NCBI GenBank assembly: GCA_963575745.1
Contig: CAUYUJ010014340.1
Location: forward strand, 167,501-231,500
Direction: 5' to 3'
Length of the DNA stretch: 64,000 nt
Source of the DNA: Prorocentrum cordatum
Taxonomy: Eukaryota; Sar; Dinophyceae; Prorocentrales; Prorocentraceae
Part shown: in pieces, positions 41,555 to 52,056 of the stretch
Position numbering within the stretch: position 1 is the stretch's first letter
How the letters are laid out: each line of letters starts with the position of its first letter
The notes under the pieces: model-generated
What the model was told of the DNA's origin: nothing
Database searches by the model: none
Seen by the model: only the letters and a program-made list of their open reading frames with translations
Program-made: the position numbers and the translations under genes

Positions 41555-42930
41555 GCACGGCCACGTGAGACATGTGCCGAAGTGGGTGGGAAAACGCATG
41601 CACACTGACCAAACTGGGGCCGTACGAGATACTTTCTAAAGAACGCGAAACGTGTGAGGGTACGCCGAAATACGCCGGGAACGTACGCACACCTTCCCAG
41701 TGGGGCCATAGGTTGGGCTCCTATGAAGCATGTGCCGAAACGGCTGGAAGTACTTCCCTCGTGAAGGGTGCACCGACATGGGCGGCGCCGCCAAACGGAT
41801 TCTCCCACTGGGCCACTGGGGCCGTAAGTGGAGCTACCTATGGGGTCACGACCCTCGTGAGGGGTGTGCCGACATGGACGGCGCAGCCATGCGTACCCTC
41901 CCGACGAAGCCGTATGGAGATCTCCCATATGAGGCCACGGTCCTAGTGAAGGGTGCGCCGAAATGCGCGGTGCAGCCGCACGGACCCTGTCACTGGGGCC
42001 ATAGGTGGAGCTCCCTATCAGGCCACCGTCCCTGAGAGAGGTGCGCCGAAATGGACGGTGCCGCCAGTCCAGCGCCCGCATGTGGGCCGTAGTCGGAGCT
42101 GCTTCTGGGGCCCCGACACTCGTGAGGGGTGTGCTGAAATAAGGCGGCACCACCATACTGACGACCTCGCTGAGGCCGTCGGTAGAGCTGCCTTTGGGGC
42201 CACGAAACGTGTGCTTAGTGTGCCGACATAAAGCGGCTGCGCCACACGCGCGCTCTCGATGAAGACTTCGGTGGAACTTCTACGGGGCCACGAAGCGCAT
42301 AAGAAATGCGCCGAAATGAGTGGGAAAACGCTATGCGGGCGGGCTCACTGGGGGCCTTCGGTGGAACTCCGCATGGGGCCACGAAGCGTGTGACGGGGGT
42401 GCCGAAACTGTCGGGGGACCGCATGCAGCGATCCCACTGCGGCCCTCGTTGGAACTCCCCATGGGGCGACGAATGTATGAGGGGTGTATGATCGTGGAAG
42501 CGCATGCGGCCGATCCCACCGTGGCCTTCGGTGGAGCTCCCCATGGAGCCACGAAACGTATGAGGGGCGTGCCCAAATTGTGTGGGGGGGACCGCATGTG
42601 GTCGGTCCCAGTGAGGCCTTCGGTGGAGCTTTCCTGGGGCCACGAAACGTGTGAGGCTTGTGCCGACATGGTCTGGAGACCGTATACGGTCGGTCCCACC
42701 GAGGCCTCCGGTGGAGCTCCTTACGGGGCAACGCAACGTGTGACGAGTGTGCCCAAGGGTTGGGTGGACCGCACGCGGTCGGTCCCACTGAGGCTTTCGC
42801 CACGAAACGTGTGCGTGTGTGCTCGAATGGTCGGGGGGACCGCATGCGGTCGGCCCCACTGGGGCCTTCGGAGGAGCTTCCTGTGGGGCCTCGAAGCGTG
42901 TGAGGGGTGTGCCGACATAAACATTCGGAG
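41555..42930. repeat. ~90-bp degenerate tandem array (about 15 units)
   Basis: Each unit contains GGGGCCACGAAACGTGTGAG, GGGTGTGCCGAAA, GGACCGCATGCGGTCGGTCC and CACTGGGGCCTTCGGTGGAGCTCC variants. Unit starts near 42379, 42467, 42549, 42639, 42728, 42800 and 42889 give spacing of 70-92 bp. ACCGCATGCGGT is a perfect palindrome in the better units. Long frames on both strands are repeat products. Confidence 0.85.
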
Positions 42931-43130
42931 GGCGGGCAGAGGCAGGAGGAGAGAGCGGGAGTGAGTGAGTGGCACGAGGCGCGGCTGATCCAAAACGATG
43001 ACCAACACCACAGAATGGTCGGGGAAGAACAACCACCCAACCAAGCCCAACCGCGATGTTATATACATATATATATACATATACAGAGAGGAGATATCCG
43101 CCCTGGGGCCCCAAGCCGGCCCCCCCTTGT
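42931..43130. other. Short unassigned segment with AT repeat
   Basis: Includes a TATACATATATATATACATA patch at 43060-43083. Otherwise nothing is recognised. Confidence 0.4.
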
Positions 43131-43592
43131 ACACTCTTATCCCGCCCCCCCGAGGGCGGTTCTCCTGGAGGCCCCCGAGGCTCCCGGACCGCCAGAGAGC
43201 GCTCCAAGAGCGCCCAGGATAGCCTCAAGACCGCCCAAGAGGCCTGCAGGACGCCGCGACAAAACCCAAGAGCGCTCCGAAACACCCCAAGATGACCTCG
43301 AGAAGACCCAAGAGGCCTCCCCCCAGGAGGCCCATATCGCCCCATTCTCTTCGGAAAGCCTGCATTTGTATCATACTCGCTTATTCCGATCTGAAACAAA
43401 CCCAAGACTGCCCAACAGGTGCCGGAGGGGGCCCCAAGACGGCTCCAGAGGGCCCCAAGAAGGCCCAAGAGGGCCCCAAGACGGCACAAGAGGGCCCCAA
43501 GACGATCCAAGGAACGCCCAATACAGCCCAAGAGAGCCCCAAGAGGGCCCCAAGAGAACTCCAAAAAGGCCTCAAGAGAGGGTCGTGGGGCA
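43131..43592. repeat. CCAAGA block 7
   Basis: The core lies at about 43345-43395 (CGGAAAGCCTGCATTTG); CCAAGAGGGCCCCAAGA repeats follow to the edge of the fold-back element. Confidence 0.75.
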
Positions 43593-43598
43593 CAATCT

Positions 43599-43796
43599 GT
43601 TGGCGGCGAGCGAGGGGGGGGAGTGAGAAGGAGAAGGCCTTCTCAAAAGCTCGGAAGTCCCCTGGCCTTCTGAAAAGTTTCCTGAGCCTTCCCCGAAGAC
43701 AGAAAAAACTTCTCAGAAGGCACGAGGGCTTCGGAGAAGTCCCGCCGCCTTCTGAGAAGGCCTTCTCCTTTCATTTCCCCCCCTCGCTCGCCGCCG
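43599..43796. mobile_element. Fold-back MITE-like element, ~45-bp arms
   Basis: TGGCGGCGAGCGAGGGGGGG followed by AGGAGAAGGCCTTCTC at the left is inverted at the right as GAGAAGGCCTTCTCCT and CCCCCTCGCTCGCCGCCGA. GAGAAGGCCTTCTC is itself palindromic, and AGAAGG/CCTTCT pairs recur in the ~100-bp interior. No coding capacity. Confidence 0.75.
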
Positions 43797-44098
43797 ATCT
43801 CATGACCCTTCTGGAGACCTCCAGGACCCGTCGGTTGGCGGCCGCTGAGGAACTAATTACACCACAGAAAATCCACAATCAGCGGATGGGTTGATCTATG
43901 GTTATACACGTCGGTCGTTGAAAATCTGTATTTCTTGGAACCCCCAAATCTCAATCTACGTCAAGCGCCTTCCTACTTCAAGAACCGATATGCTTTTGCT
44001 GTGTTTTGTTACTATCTGGGAGGGCCTGCACCCATTCTACTTTATCCGCATTCCTACTTCGTGGTTTTACCTACTTATTCCGACCGATGTTCTATACT
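43797..44098. other. Unassigned AT-richer segment
   Basis: About 300 bp of lower GC. A 90-codon plus-strand frame from 43891 (MIYGYTRRSLKICISWNPQI) runs into the microsatellite. No family is recognised. Confidence 0.3.
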
Positions 44099-44802
44099 CG
44101 TATATGTATGTATGTATGTATGTATGTATGCATGCATGTATGTATGTATGTATGTATGAATGAATGAATGAATGAAAAAATGAATGAATGAATGAATGAA
44201 TGAATATATGTGTGTAAATGTATGTAATTATGTGTATATGGATGAATGTATGCATGCATGCATGAATGAATGCATGCATGTATGTATATATGAATGCACG
44301 AATATGTGTATGTGTTGTTGCATGTATGTATATATGCACGCATGCATGCATGCATGCATGCATGCATGTATGTATGTATGTATGTATGTGTGTATGTATG
44401 TATGGAAGTATGTATGTATGTATGTATGTATGTATGTATGTATGTATGTATGTATGTACGGATGCATGCATGTGTGTATGTATGTATGTATGTATGTATG
44501 CATGCATGCATGTATGTATGTATGTGTGTATCCGTGTGTATGTGTGTATGAACATGGATGTGTATGTATGTGTATGCATGTGTATGTATGTATTCATGTA
44601 TGCATGTATGCATGTATGCATGTATGCATGTACGCATGTACGCATGTATGCATGTATGTGTATGTGTGTATGTGCATATGTATGTATGTATGCATGCATG
44701 CATGCATGTATGGACGTATGTATGTATGTATGTATGGATGGATGGATGGATGGATGTATGTATGTATGTATGTATGCATGTATGCATGTATGTATGTATG
44801 TG

Positions 44803-44845
<43 letters not shown>

Positions 44846-44945
44846 ATGTATGTGTGTATGTATGCATGTGTGTTTGTATGCACATGTGTGCAACTTTATA
44901 TATATATATATACACATCTATACAAATATATATATATATGTACGT
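44099..44945. repeat. (GTAT/GCAT/CTGT)n microsatellite
   Basis: About 850 bp of tetranucleotide repeats: GTAT dominant, GCAT and GAAT patches, a CTGT block at 44805-44850 and an AT run at 44895-44940. Very long frames (up to 372 codons) are artefacts. Confidence 0.95.
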
Positions 44946-45029
44946 GTATGAGTGCTGTACGCACGTATTCAGACACACATGTATACCTAAACATGTCCAC
45001 TCCGTATCCATCCCTCTCCCTCTCGTTGG

Positions 45030-45670
45030 TATGTAGGTGTATATATCGGAGTAGGCCGGGGGCGGGCCCGGAACCACGGCCCCAGCGTGGCATGGGGGGG
45101 GTCCGGGGGCCCCACGAGCGCCCTCGCGGCCTCCATAGTGGCCCCGTGGGCGCACAAATAACCGAAAATTGGTACGATAGTCCATCGAACCGGTCCATCA
45201 CTCCCCGAGAGCGCCGAAGATGCCTTGTGAACGACCCTCGAAGGCTTCAGGCTGCGCCAAGACGGCCTCGGGAAGGCTTCAGGGCGCCCGAGGCCCCGGA
45301 CGAGTGCCCTGGGAGCCAAAAGTCGTTGATTTCCTTTGGGTTTTCAATGTTTTTGGGGTCCTCCACTTGTCAAGTTTCAGACAATCGCAGACGGCCCACG
45401 AGGCCTACAAGACCGCCCCAGTACGGGCCAAGAGGCCCCCACGAGAGCCCCAGGACGGCCCCAAGAAGGGCTCAAGGGGGAGAATATGAACCGAAAATTC
45501 GAATCTTGGCCCCAAGAGGCCCCCTGGAGGCCCCACAAGGGCTGCGAGAGGCCCCCACGAGGCCCCAAGAGGCCCCCATAAGGCCCCCACGAGGCCCAAC
45601 AACGGCCCCAAGAAGACCCCCGCGATGCCTCAAGAAGAGCCCAGAGCCCCCCTAGACCCCCCAAGAGAAC
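45030..45670. repeat. CCAAGA block 8
   Basis: The head is GC-rich (45050-45140). The core at 45318-45385 (AAGTCGTTGATTTCCTTTGG, GTTTTTGGGGTCC) closely parallels the 13030 core. CCAAGAGGCCCC repeats follow to about 45665. Confidence 0.8.
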
Positions 45671-45673
45671 TCC

Positions 45674-45698
45674 GTAGACAGCCATTTTGGTTCTAGCG
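45674..45698 (+). other. Possible degenerate spliced-leader relic
   Basis: CCGTAG, then ACA, then GCCATTTTGG, TTCTAG. This resembles DinoSL with a 3-4-nt insertion and two substitutions near the end. A small ORF starts about 100 nt downstream in the same sense. It could be chance, because CCATNTTGG-like words are common in neighbouring CCAAGA repeats. Confidence 0.3.
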
Positions 45699-45794
45699 CT
45701 TCGGTCCAAGCCGTGGAACTTGCCATACGTCTGATTATTTACCTTTACGTTCGCGCCAAGCACGTCAGCCGACACAAATATTTCAGCACTCACG

Positions 45795-45902
45795 ATGGTG
45801 TTCGCGAGTGCGATAGCATGCCTATTTAGCGGCAGTAGCGTGGCCTCCGCCTTTCATTCTATTGCGAAAGCAGAATACGGCATTGGCATTTATGAGTTTT
45901 AG
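45795..45902 (+). CDS. Small ORF with signal-peptide-like start (35 aa)
   Basis: MVFASAIACLFSGSSVASAF and then HSIAKAEYGIGIYEF, ending at TAG. The hydrophobic start and Ala-x-Ala-like region resemble a secretory leader. It may be a first exon. It lies 100 nt downstream of the degenerate SL-like sequence. No further exon was identified; 45903-46180 has no clear frame. Confidence 0.25.
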   Translation: MVFASAIACLFSGSSVASAFHSIAKAEYGIGIYEF

Positions 45903-46184
45903 AATCCCCAAGATAAGATGGAACCATGTCCTGACTGCAATGACATCGAAAGGGGGGGCCCGACTGGGGCGATGAAAGCTTGAATGACGAAGACTGGGGA
46001 CGTATTGTTTCTGAGTGTCGTCAAATGCGAGAGACTGGGTCATTGAGCTTGTGCAGTTTGTGCATGTTGGTAAGTGCGCAGGCAGATCAATTGGTGCATG
46101 GCCATCTACAAGCAAACCCCTTGATCATGATATTCACATCGGCAGGTCGACAAGTACTGCCCAAACAAGCAAAGCAAATGGATT

Positions 46185-46655
46185 GTGTCTGCTGAACACC
46201 AGCCTGCCCGTGTGGCATCTGCCTTCAATCGAAGAAACCCTCTAATCGGAGATTCGCCACACGGGCAGGCATCGTTCCAGCAAGATATCCAAGAGCAGGA
46301 GTTCGATCAGTGCTTCCGAGAAGATAACGAGTTTGCCGAGTCGTTGCAGGACTGGAGCGAGTACGGTAGCATTGCCCACCGAGCGCTTGAGAAGCCAATC
46401 TTGTCTGAGCACGTCGGTAAAGGCTTTCACTATTATTTTGAAAACTATCTCGAGTGCGTACTCCCACATGAGGTGTATTTGATTCGCTCCGAGACGATCA
46501 CTCAAGGTTTCAATTATGTGTTTGGGCGTGTGAGGTGTGCGGCGCCTGCCGAATTGCCGCATGACAAGGGTCATGACCCCTTCCAACACAAGACATACAT
46601 ACCTCAATGCAAAGGAGAAGTAGCTTCTGCAACACGCGCTGCAGAAAGACTATGA
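46185..46655 (+). CDS. Hypothetical ORF (strand uncertain)
   Basis: A 156-codon frame with natural-looking composition: QDIQEQEFDQCFREDNEFAE, WSEYGSIAHRALEKPILSEH, VGKGFHYYFENYLECVLPHE. An antisense frame at 46242-46607 is hydrophobic and also plausible (LALE-type helices), so strand is open. The region 45690-46800 is non-repetitive, unlike its surroundings. I do not recognise a family. Confidence 0.3.
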   Translation: MSAEHQPARVASAFNRRNPLIGDSPHGQASFQQDIQEQEFDQCFREDNEFAESLQDWSEYGSIAHRALEKPILSEHVGKGFHYYFENYLECVLPHEVYLIRSETITQGFNYVFGRVRCAAPAELPHDKGHDPFQHKTYIPQCKGEVASATRAAERL

Positions 46656-47015
46656 GGTCGTGCGGGCTTTCGAGCAGGCTGCTAAACATGGCAGGTCTTA
46701 GGTCCGCTCGTGTTGAGCAACGTGTTGAGCTACAGGAGCAGCCCTGCCACGCTTTAACCCACGTTTTGTGCCACACGAGCATCCCTGCCAGGGTTACATG
46801 TTTCCCTCCTTCCCCTTTGCATTGCATTCGACCCTCCCCCGTTCTTCCTCCTTCCCCTTTCCCTCCTGGGTGTGACACAAGCTGCCCGTGCGACGTTTGG
46901 CCGTCGGAGATGCGCTCGTGCGCCTTACCGTTTTCGCCCCCGCACCGCCTACCTAGGTGTGTGTATGATGTGCCGTCCGCCCCCCCCACTTCCCCCCCCC
47001 AACAAAACCCAAAGA
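46656..47015. other. Unassigned
   Basis: Pyrimidine-rich (CCTTCCCCTTTCCCTCC near 46805-46865). No gene recognised. Confidence 0.35.
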
Positions 47016-47019
47016 GAAC

Positions 47020-47275
47020 TCCATGAGGCCCCACCAGAAGGCCACACGAAGCCAAATCACCCCTTTCCCGAAGGAAACACACACACACACACACGCTCAG
47101 CATGTACGACGCTCGGGCTTCCACAACGTCCTCGACGGCCAAACGGCCCCCCCAAACCGCCCCAAGACGGCAAACAAGGCCCACGAGAGAGTCACAAGAC
47201 GGCCCCAAAAAGACACAAGACGGGCCAAGACGCGCCCAAAACGGCCACAAGAGTGCGCCCAGAGGGCTTCAAGAC
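47020..47275. repeat. CCAAGA-like block 9 (short)
   Basis: Degenerate GCCCCAAGACGGC and CACAAGACGGCC units without a clear core. An ACACAC run lies at 47078-47094. Confidence 0.6.
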
Positions 47276-47276
47276 T

Positions 47277-47277
47277 G

Positions 47278-47309
<32 letters not shown>

Positions 47310-47772
47310 GCATCATCATCATCAGCAGCAGCAGCATCATCATCAGCAGCATCAGCATCAGCATCAGCATCATCATCATCATCATCATCACCATCATCAC
47401 CATCATCAGCATCATCAGCATCATCAGCATCAGCATCAGCATCATCAGCATCAGCATCATCGTCATCAACAACAGCATCATCATTATCAGCAACAGCAAC
47501 AGCAGCCGTCTACTGCGGCCTCCTCCCAGTCACCCTCTGCGTTCCCGTTATATGTCTTCCCGTCATCATCCCCACCTACTCCTGCATCATAGTCGTCATC
47601 ATCATCATCAGCATCATGATCATCATTATCATCATAAGCATAACCATAATCATAATCGTAAACATCAGCAACAGCATCATCATCACCAACATTATCATCA
47701 TTAGCAGCATCATCAGCATCCTCATCATCATCCTCATCCTCATCCTCATCATCCTTGTCATCATCATCCTTG

Positions 47773-47829
<57 letters not shown>

Positions 47830-47887
47830 CGATCATCATCACCATCATCATCAGTATCGTCATCGGAATCTTCATCGTCATCGTCAG

Positions 47888-47919
<32 letters not shown>

Positions 47920-47932
47920 CCATCATGAGGCC
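47277..47932. repeat. (TCA)n microsatellite
   Basis: About 650 bp of TCA/CATCAG repeats with one GC-rich break near 47505-47590. Ser, Ile, His, Asp and Met homopolymer frames are artefacts. Confidence 0.95.
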
Positions 47933-48116
47933 CCATGGCCTCAAGAGAACCACCATAACGCCTTCTAGAAGCAAGCACCTATAATTGTTCTATTGCTTTT
48001 TGAACGGCTATCTCGCTCTCGGGTTCTCAAACTCTGGACGGAGTGCTGAGGACGGCAAGGAAAGGGGAGTTGAGGATGAGCAGGATAAGAGGGGAGGAAA
48101 CGAAAGAAAGGTGGAG

Positions 48117-48245
48117 GAATTCGCCGGCCCAACGAGCCAGAGGGGTGCTAAGATCTCCAGTAACTGGTTAAAGATATTTCTAGTTCGTGCGCGCGGAGCG
48201 GCCCCTGGGGGCCCCCGGACGAAAAGTGCCCCGGCAAGGTCCCGG
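48117..48245. repeat. Dispersed repeat D, right part (third copy)
   Basis: GCCGGCCCAACGAGCCAG, GTGCTAAGATCTCCAGTAAC, TTTCTAGTTCGTGCGCGCGG and GGCCCCTGGGGGCCCCCGG match 12630-12750. This copy lacks the AACAGTATT duplication present there. Confidence 0.8.
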
Positions 48246-48249
48246 GAAA

Positions 48250-48657
48250 AGCCCCCAGAGCACTCCAGGGGAGGGCCATTTAGTCGAAAACAAGCTGGTA
48301 AGCTTAGGTATGTAGTCCGCCTTAGGCGCTCCCATATCCCAGGCTTTGGCTCATATCGCATGAGCAAGAGAGCGAGACGAAGCATGGGATCTGGAGTAAA
48401 GAGTAGGATGGGCATCGTCAATGGAAAAGGGATTTTCCGATCTCTGATGCAAGTAGTGCGCCTCGGTGAGGCACAGTCACATATTAGGCCGGGCCCGGCT
48501 TGAGCCAGGCACGGCAGCGGTACATGCTCGATTTATACCTCGCCTTTAACCTTCTCCGTTTAAAGTCGGAGGGGGAGGAGACGAGCAGGTACCGCACTTC
48601 TACATTATGCGGAAAAACAGTGCTAAGCAGCAGCGGCTGCCTACAAGGAAAGGGCGC
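48250..48657 (-). other. 3' non-coding end of the large retroelement, possible LTR
   Basis: Unique sequence downstream (minus sense) of RNase H. It contains AGGTATAAAT (48540-48531, minus) that could be a TATA-like box in an LTR. The 5' LTR lies outside the window, so LTR identity cannot be tested here. No polypurine tract stands out. Confidence 0.35.
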
Positions 48658-48670
48658 GCGAGTAGCCTCG

Positions 48671-50070
48671 CTACCGGCGAGTTTCCTCGCTACTAAAGCG
48701 CACCTGCCCGCGGGTTTCCCCGCTGGCTCGGGAGGCAGGGCCGTCCTGAGACGACCTGCCCGCCCTATACGGCGTATGTTTCTTCAGCTCGTGCTTGAAG
48801 GATTGCTGGCCGGCCATTACTTGTAGGAGCAACGCGCGGTCAATACTACCTTTGGTATGGCCATCGGCAGTCATATCCCGCGTGTCACACCATTGGACGC
48901 TTTCCACGATTCCGCGTTCCATCATCTGGCGGATCCAGCTGATGTGCCCAAGCAGAGTACACTCTGTGGGCTTCTTCAGATCCTTGCTAGACAAAGATTT
49001 GAAGACAGACTCGGCATCAATAGTCAGAGTGACTTTGATACATAGACCACCCATTTCCAATATGTTCTTCAACTGTGTGGGGGTCAATGGTCCCGAGTGT
49101 AGCTCGTGGAGCGTTACAATGGTCGGGTAGCAGTCTTCCAAGTTGTGGGCTGCTGCCAGTGTTTCCGCAGAGTAGCTCGAACGCACTTGCAGTCGATGAG
49201 ACTTGCAGTATGCGTCCACCAGGTGCACGACGGGTTTCCCCGCTTGCGTGTGGCCACGCCTCAGCAGGTTAGCCCCGCGGATACCATAGCCTTTGACTTC
49301 GTCGTCTTCATCTCCGTTGAGACGACGATAGCCAGAATCGCTATGCAGGTCGACTTCTCCTGTTGGAGTCATAGCTTGATACACGATCTTCTTCGGACCT
49401 GCCTGCAATTTTCTGGTAACCGCGTTTAGTCGTCGTACCTGGATGTTTGTCGGTTCTTGGATACGTTGTAGTGAGACAACATAGACCATTAGCCATACCT
49501 GCGTGATCAACGCATAGGCTAGAGCGCCACGAAGACTGACGAACATATCAGAAATCGTCTTCGTCGCCTTGCTCTCAGGATCAGCTCCTGTGAGTTCTGG
49601 ATGTGTGATAGGACGAAGCTGTTTGATGTATTCGTCCTGATCGAGAGTGACGCTCCCATCATCGGTCTTGTTGTACCGAACAGCACAGTTTGTGTATGTG
49701 TGTTTGTTCAGTTTGCACTTTCCAAACGTATCCTCAACACACTTGACATACTTGTCAATAGCCTCTTCCTTCCCAGTCATATTGATGTCATCAACGTGCT
49801 TGGCTGTCAAGAGGTTTGGGCTCATCTCGAATTCTTCGTCGTATGAAGTAGGCTGTAGCCCAAAGCTCCTAGTGATGGACCTGAGCTTCAGCGAGAATGC
49901 CCTGGGAGCATCCTTCGTGCCCGTCCCCGGTTTCAGACACCGGAGACAATGCTTTGATTCGTCATATGACTCAAAGCCTGGCAGTGTGCGAAGGACAGCT
50001 GCTGACCCAGGTGGTAGTGTGAAACACACCACGCGTTCTTTCTCGCCCGTTGCCGCGGCGAGCTCGCATA
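48671..50070 (-). CDS. Large element: RT palm to RNase H
   Basis: The frame picks up RT after the first catalytic block (ELAAATGEKERVVCFTLPPG). It carries AKHVDDINMTG (polymerase Asp-Asp, with His in place of the usual Tyr) and RT thumb/connection sequence. RNase H follows with four acids: Asp in DLHSDSGYRR, Glu in SSYSAETLAAAH, Asp in LTIDAESVF, Asp in WCDTRDMTADGHTK. It ends at TAG (48673-48671) with a Ser/Arg-rich tail encoded partly by hairpin copies. RT-RNase H copies element RNA to DNA in virus-like particles. The RT start lies in another frame (50070-50468), so one indel interrupts the enzyme. Confidence 0.88.
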
Positions 50071-50468
50071 GGTCAGTCCCTTCAGGAAAGCCATGTTGAT
50101 GTCCAGGGAAGCGATGATCCAAGCTTTGTTGCATGCAGCAGAACTTGCGAGCAGTCTCTGGCTTGACCTCCTTGCCGTGCCAGAGAAGGTTTCGACATCA
50201 AAGGCTTCAAGGTCCATGAAGCCACGGAGTACCAAGCGTAACCTGATCGTCCTTTCCATTTCGCCCTTTTCGTTCTTGACAAACTTCCATTTGTATACGT
50301 AGCGTGACGTCATGATGTTAGACGCTTTGCTCAAGTCAGTCATCTGGAAGCATTTGTTGTCAAGCCAAGTCTTCAATTCTGTGTAAAGGGCTTTGGAAAC
50401 TTTGACCGGATTTGCTTGGATGTCGGCCTTCGTGAGTAGATCGTCTTCCTTGACGACCACGGCACGTT
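50070..50468 (-). CDS. Large element: RT N-terminal segment
   Basis: VVKEDDLLTKADIQANPVKV, TSRYVYKWKFVKNEKGEMER, RLRLVLRGFMDLEAFDVET and ASLDINMAFLKGLT match copia RT blocks in order: fingers, Arg-Leu-Val-xx-Gly-Phe, and the first catalytic Asp in SLDINMAFLKG. The true joins, judged by family pattern, are at about 50468 (upstream) and 50068 (downstream), each a one-base-type frame change. Confidence 0.85.
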
Positions 50469-52056
50469 TGGAAGCAGCACTACGTATACTCGCATAGTTG
50501 TGACGCTGCTGTCATCCAACAATCGGTGTTGCTGCTCGGACAGGACGACTTTGGACATGTCTGCAGTGAAGCAGAGCTCGATGTACTTCCCGTGCTCATC
50601 GGAGTCCAGATCATATTTGCTATCCGGATCCGTGGAGCATAAAGGAACGTAGTAAGAAGTGTCCATGTCGTATCCTGGCGGGTGACCCCGCTCCGGCAAG
50701 TGGCCTTGCACATCTTCACAGGTCGTAGAGACTAACACACACTGTGTGTCTGTCATGTATGTAGGAACTGTATGCATGACTTCCTCTGTGTCAGCTTCAA
50801 GGAGTGTTCTGTCATCCATCAGTTCAGCATACCACGACTTCAAGACAAAAGCATCCAGATCTTCTTCTGTCTCCTCTATGATGGTCGGGAGCCGACCATC
50901 GTTGTCCGTAGGAGGCTCCTCAGGAGCAGCTGCTGGAGGTGATTCGCTTGGTGGTGGACCATCAGCGAGTTCCTCAAACTTAGTGAGGTCTTGGTCAAAC
51001 CCAGCAGACGGCTTCCTGGATTTAAGACACTGGATGATGCGTGAGTGTGTAGATCCTGTGATGTCGTAGATGTTCAAGGCAGTGCCATCAGCTTCATAGT
51101 AATGAAAGCCAGGGGTCACATCATTATCATAGTGCACTAAAGTACAGCTGTCTGCATAGGGTGCAGCAGGCAACTTCGTCAGGCTCTTAGCAAGTCGTAC
51201 AGCAACAACGTTTTCAATACGAAAGTAGTTGCGTATGAGGTACTGGAGAGCCAAGTGCACTTTAGGCGAAAGTCGGCTCGCAGCAGTCATCTGCAGCCGA
51301 CCCTGTTTCGCTGGTAGATATCCGAAAGTCATGGCGGGTTTCCCCGCTGGCAGACCGGCAATAAAGGCCAATACTGTCCGAAGGGCCGTATTGTCCGATC
51401 CTATCTCGCGGACCATAAGTGCTTCGATGTACAGTGTGTGTCGTGTGTCAGGATACTGTACTCGCACTTCGCGATTGCCGACCTTCACGATGACCTGGCC
51501 TCGGTCAGGTTCGTTGCGGATGACCGGGTATGGACCACTCCATCCACCCCAGTCGTCTTTCGTGGTGGTCGGGCGATGATAGTCCACGAGATCTCCCTCT
51601 TTATAGTGAAATTCACCCGTAGCAGTAGTCTTTGTACGGAGAGCCCTGTTCGTCTTGGCAACCGCAGTGGCCTGCGTGATTGCCTCCAGACTAACCCTCC
51701 TGATTGTTTCCTCCCTTGAGTGATCTGATGATTCAGTGGGCTGATCATGATCCAAGACAGGGAAATCGGGAAGCATAGCTGGTTGTCTGCCATACAGCGC
51801 ATTGTACGGAGACACTTCATTGTAGAAGGTAAATGCGTTGCTGGCAAACAAGGCTTCATGTAAGAGACGAGTGAAATTGAGAGGGATATTTAATCTATTC
51901 AATTCTTCTCCCATCACGTGTAGGAGGTGTCGCAGGATGCCGTTCCTAGCTTCGATAGTTGTAGCGTGTTGGCCACGCGCTCGAATACGAAGCTCTGTTC
52001 CCTTAGCCTTAAGGATGGCCTTTGCTGTATCATTATTCAGTGCTCCTTCCCCATCG
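50373..52056 (-). CDS. Large element: integrase C-terminal half and linker
   Basis: In this frame SDGEGAL (second catalytic Asp, codon at 52055-52053) and TTIEARNGILRH (catalytic Glu at 51953-51951) are separated by 33 residues. The integrase C-terminal region follows (FYNEVSPYNALYGRQP; DWGGWSGPYPVIRN as an SH3-like segment). A ~300-residue acidic, Pro-rich linker then leads to RT. The linker contains LPERGHPPGYD, where a hairpin copy is read in a different frame from elsewhere. The first Asp lies in the preceding frame. Confidence 0.85.

Noticed and set aside
42215-43564. 449-codon minus-strand ORF
   Set aside because: Made of the 90-bp array and a CCAAGA block. No domain, and an equally long frame lies on the other strand.
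48250-48657. Definite 3' LTR of the large element
   Set aside because: The partner LTR is outside the window, so identity cannot be shown; only noted as possible.
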